Below, piece by piece: positions 63,596 to 64,000 of a stretch of DNA of 64,000 nucleotides. The position numbers and the translations under genes were made by a program. Origin of the DNA: Limnohabitans sp. (GTDB taxonomy: Bacteria; Pseudomonadota; Gammaproteobacteria; Burkholderiales; Burkholderiaceae_C); assembly GCA_009693505.1 (NCBI GenBank), contig SHXD01000008.1:1-64000 (forward strand), in the 5' to 3' direction. The notes below the pieces were generated by a model. That model was not told where the DNA came from. It did no database searches and worked only from the letters and a program-made list of their open reading frames with translations. The first letter of the stretch is position 1. The number at the start of each line of letters is the position of its first letter.

Positions 63596-64000
63596 ATGTC
63601 CGCTTTCATTGAAGCCACTTCGCCGCACACCATGAACACTTATGGCCGCTTGCCCATTGCCATAAGCCACGGTCAGGGTTGCCGAGTTTGGGATGTCAAT
63701 GGCAAAGTGTATTTGGACGCATTGGGCGGCATTGCAGTGAACACTTTAGGTCACAACCACCCCGAGTTGGTACCTGCCCTGCAAGATCAACTCAGCAAAA
63801 TCATTCACAGCTGCAACTACTACCATTTGCCCAACCAAGAAAAGTTGGCGGCCAAATTGGTTGAGTTGTCCGGCATGACCAATGTGTTTTTTTGCTGCAC
63901 CGGTTTAGAGGCGAATGAGGCCGCTATCAAATTAGCGCGCAAGTTCGGTCATGACAAGGGTATCGACAATCCGGTCATCGTGGTCTATGAAAAAGCCTTT
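63596..64000 (+). CDS. argD: Acetylornithine aminotransferase, N-terminal part (truncated by window edge)
   Basis: Translation MSAFIEATSPHTMNTYGRLPIAISHGQGCRVWDVNGKVYLDALGGIAVNTLGHNHPELVPALQDQL; absent from ORF track because it runs off the end. Confidence 0.92.
   Translation, partial: MSAFIEATSPHTMNTYGRLPIAISHGQGCRVWDVNGKVYLDALGGIAVNTLGHNHPELVPALQDQLSKIIHSCNYYHLPNQEKLAAKLVELSGMTNVFFCCTGLEANEAAIKLARKFGHDKGIDNPVIVVYEKAF

Overview
This 64 kb window reads as a gene-dense chromosomal segment of a betaproteobacterium, most likely Burkholderiales/Comamonadaceae. That placement is inferred from gene content and order (folC-SPOR-cvpA-purF-metZ-gltX, rpsP-rimM-trmD-rplS, pcnB-HAD-hda-PerM, rpsT-DUF3579-argD) and was not tested by search. 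Most of it is housekeeping: thyA/folA, xthA, dusC, gltX, metZ, purF, folC, argG, murB, plsY, prfB, pepN, fbp, rfbAC, uppS, an H-NS-type gene, apaH, rsgA, orn, two DEAD-box helicases, folK, pcnB, hda, purM, murJ, rpsT and argD (truncated at the right edge). Three minus-strand tRNAs (Asp-GTC, Glu-TTC, Ala-GGC) and several hairpin terminators can be read directly. I saw no CRISPR array, prophage, transposase or rRNA. I found no clear new defence or biosynthetic system. The best second-look items are: the programmed +1 frameshift in prfB; a thiolase gene reduced to its two ends by an internal out-of-frame deletion; a core-MetE methionine synthase overlapping a luciferase-like monooxygenase; an AbrB-PIN toxin-antitoxin pair behind a perfect 16-bp palindrome; an HTH-receiver fusion and an orphan Hpt-like protein; a structured leader with a small ORF before a DEAD-box helicase; and a NYN-domain protein. 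All family assignments come from reading protein motifs by eye, with no database search.
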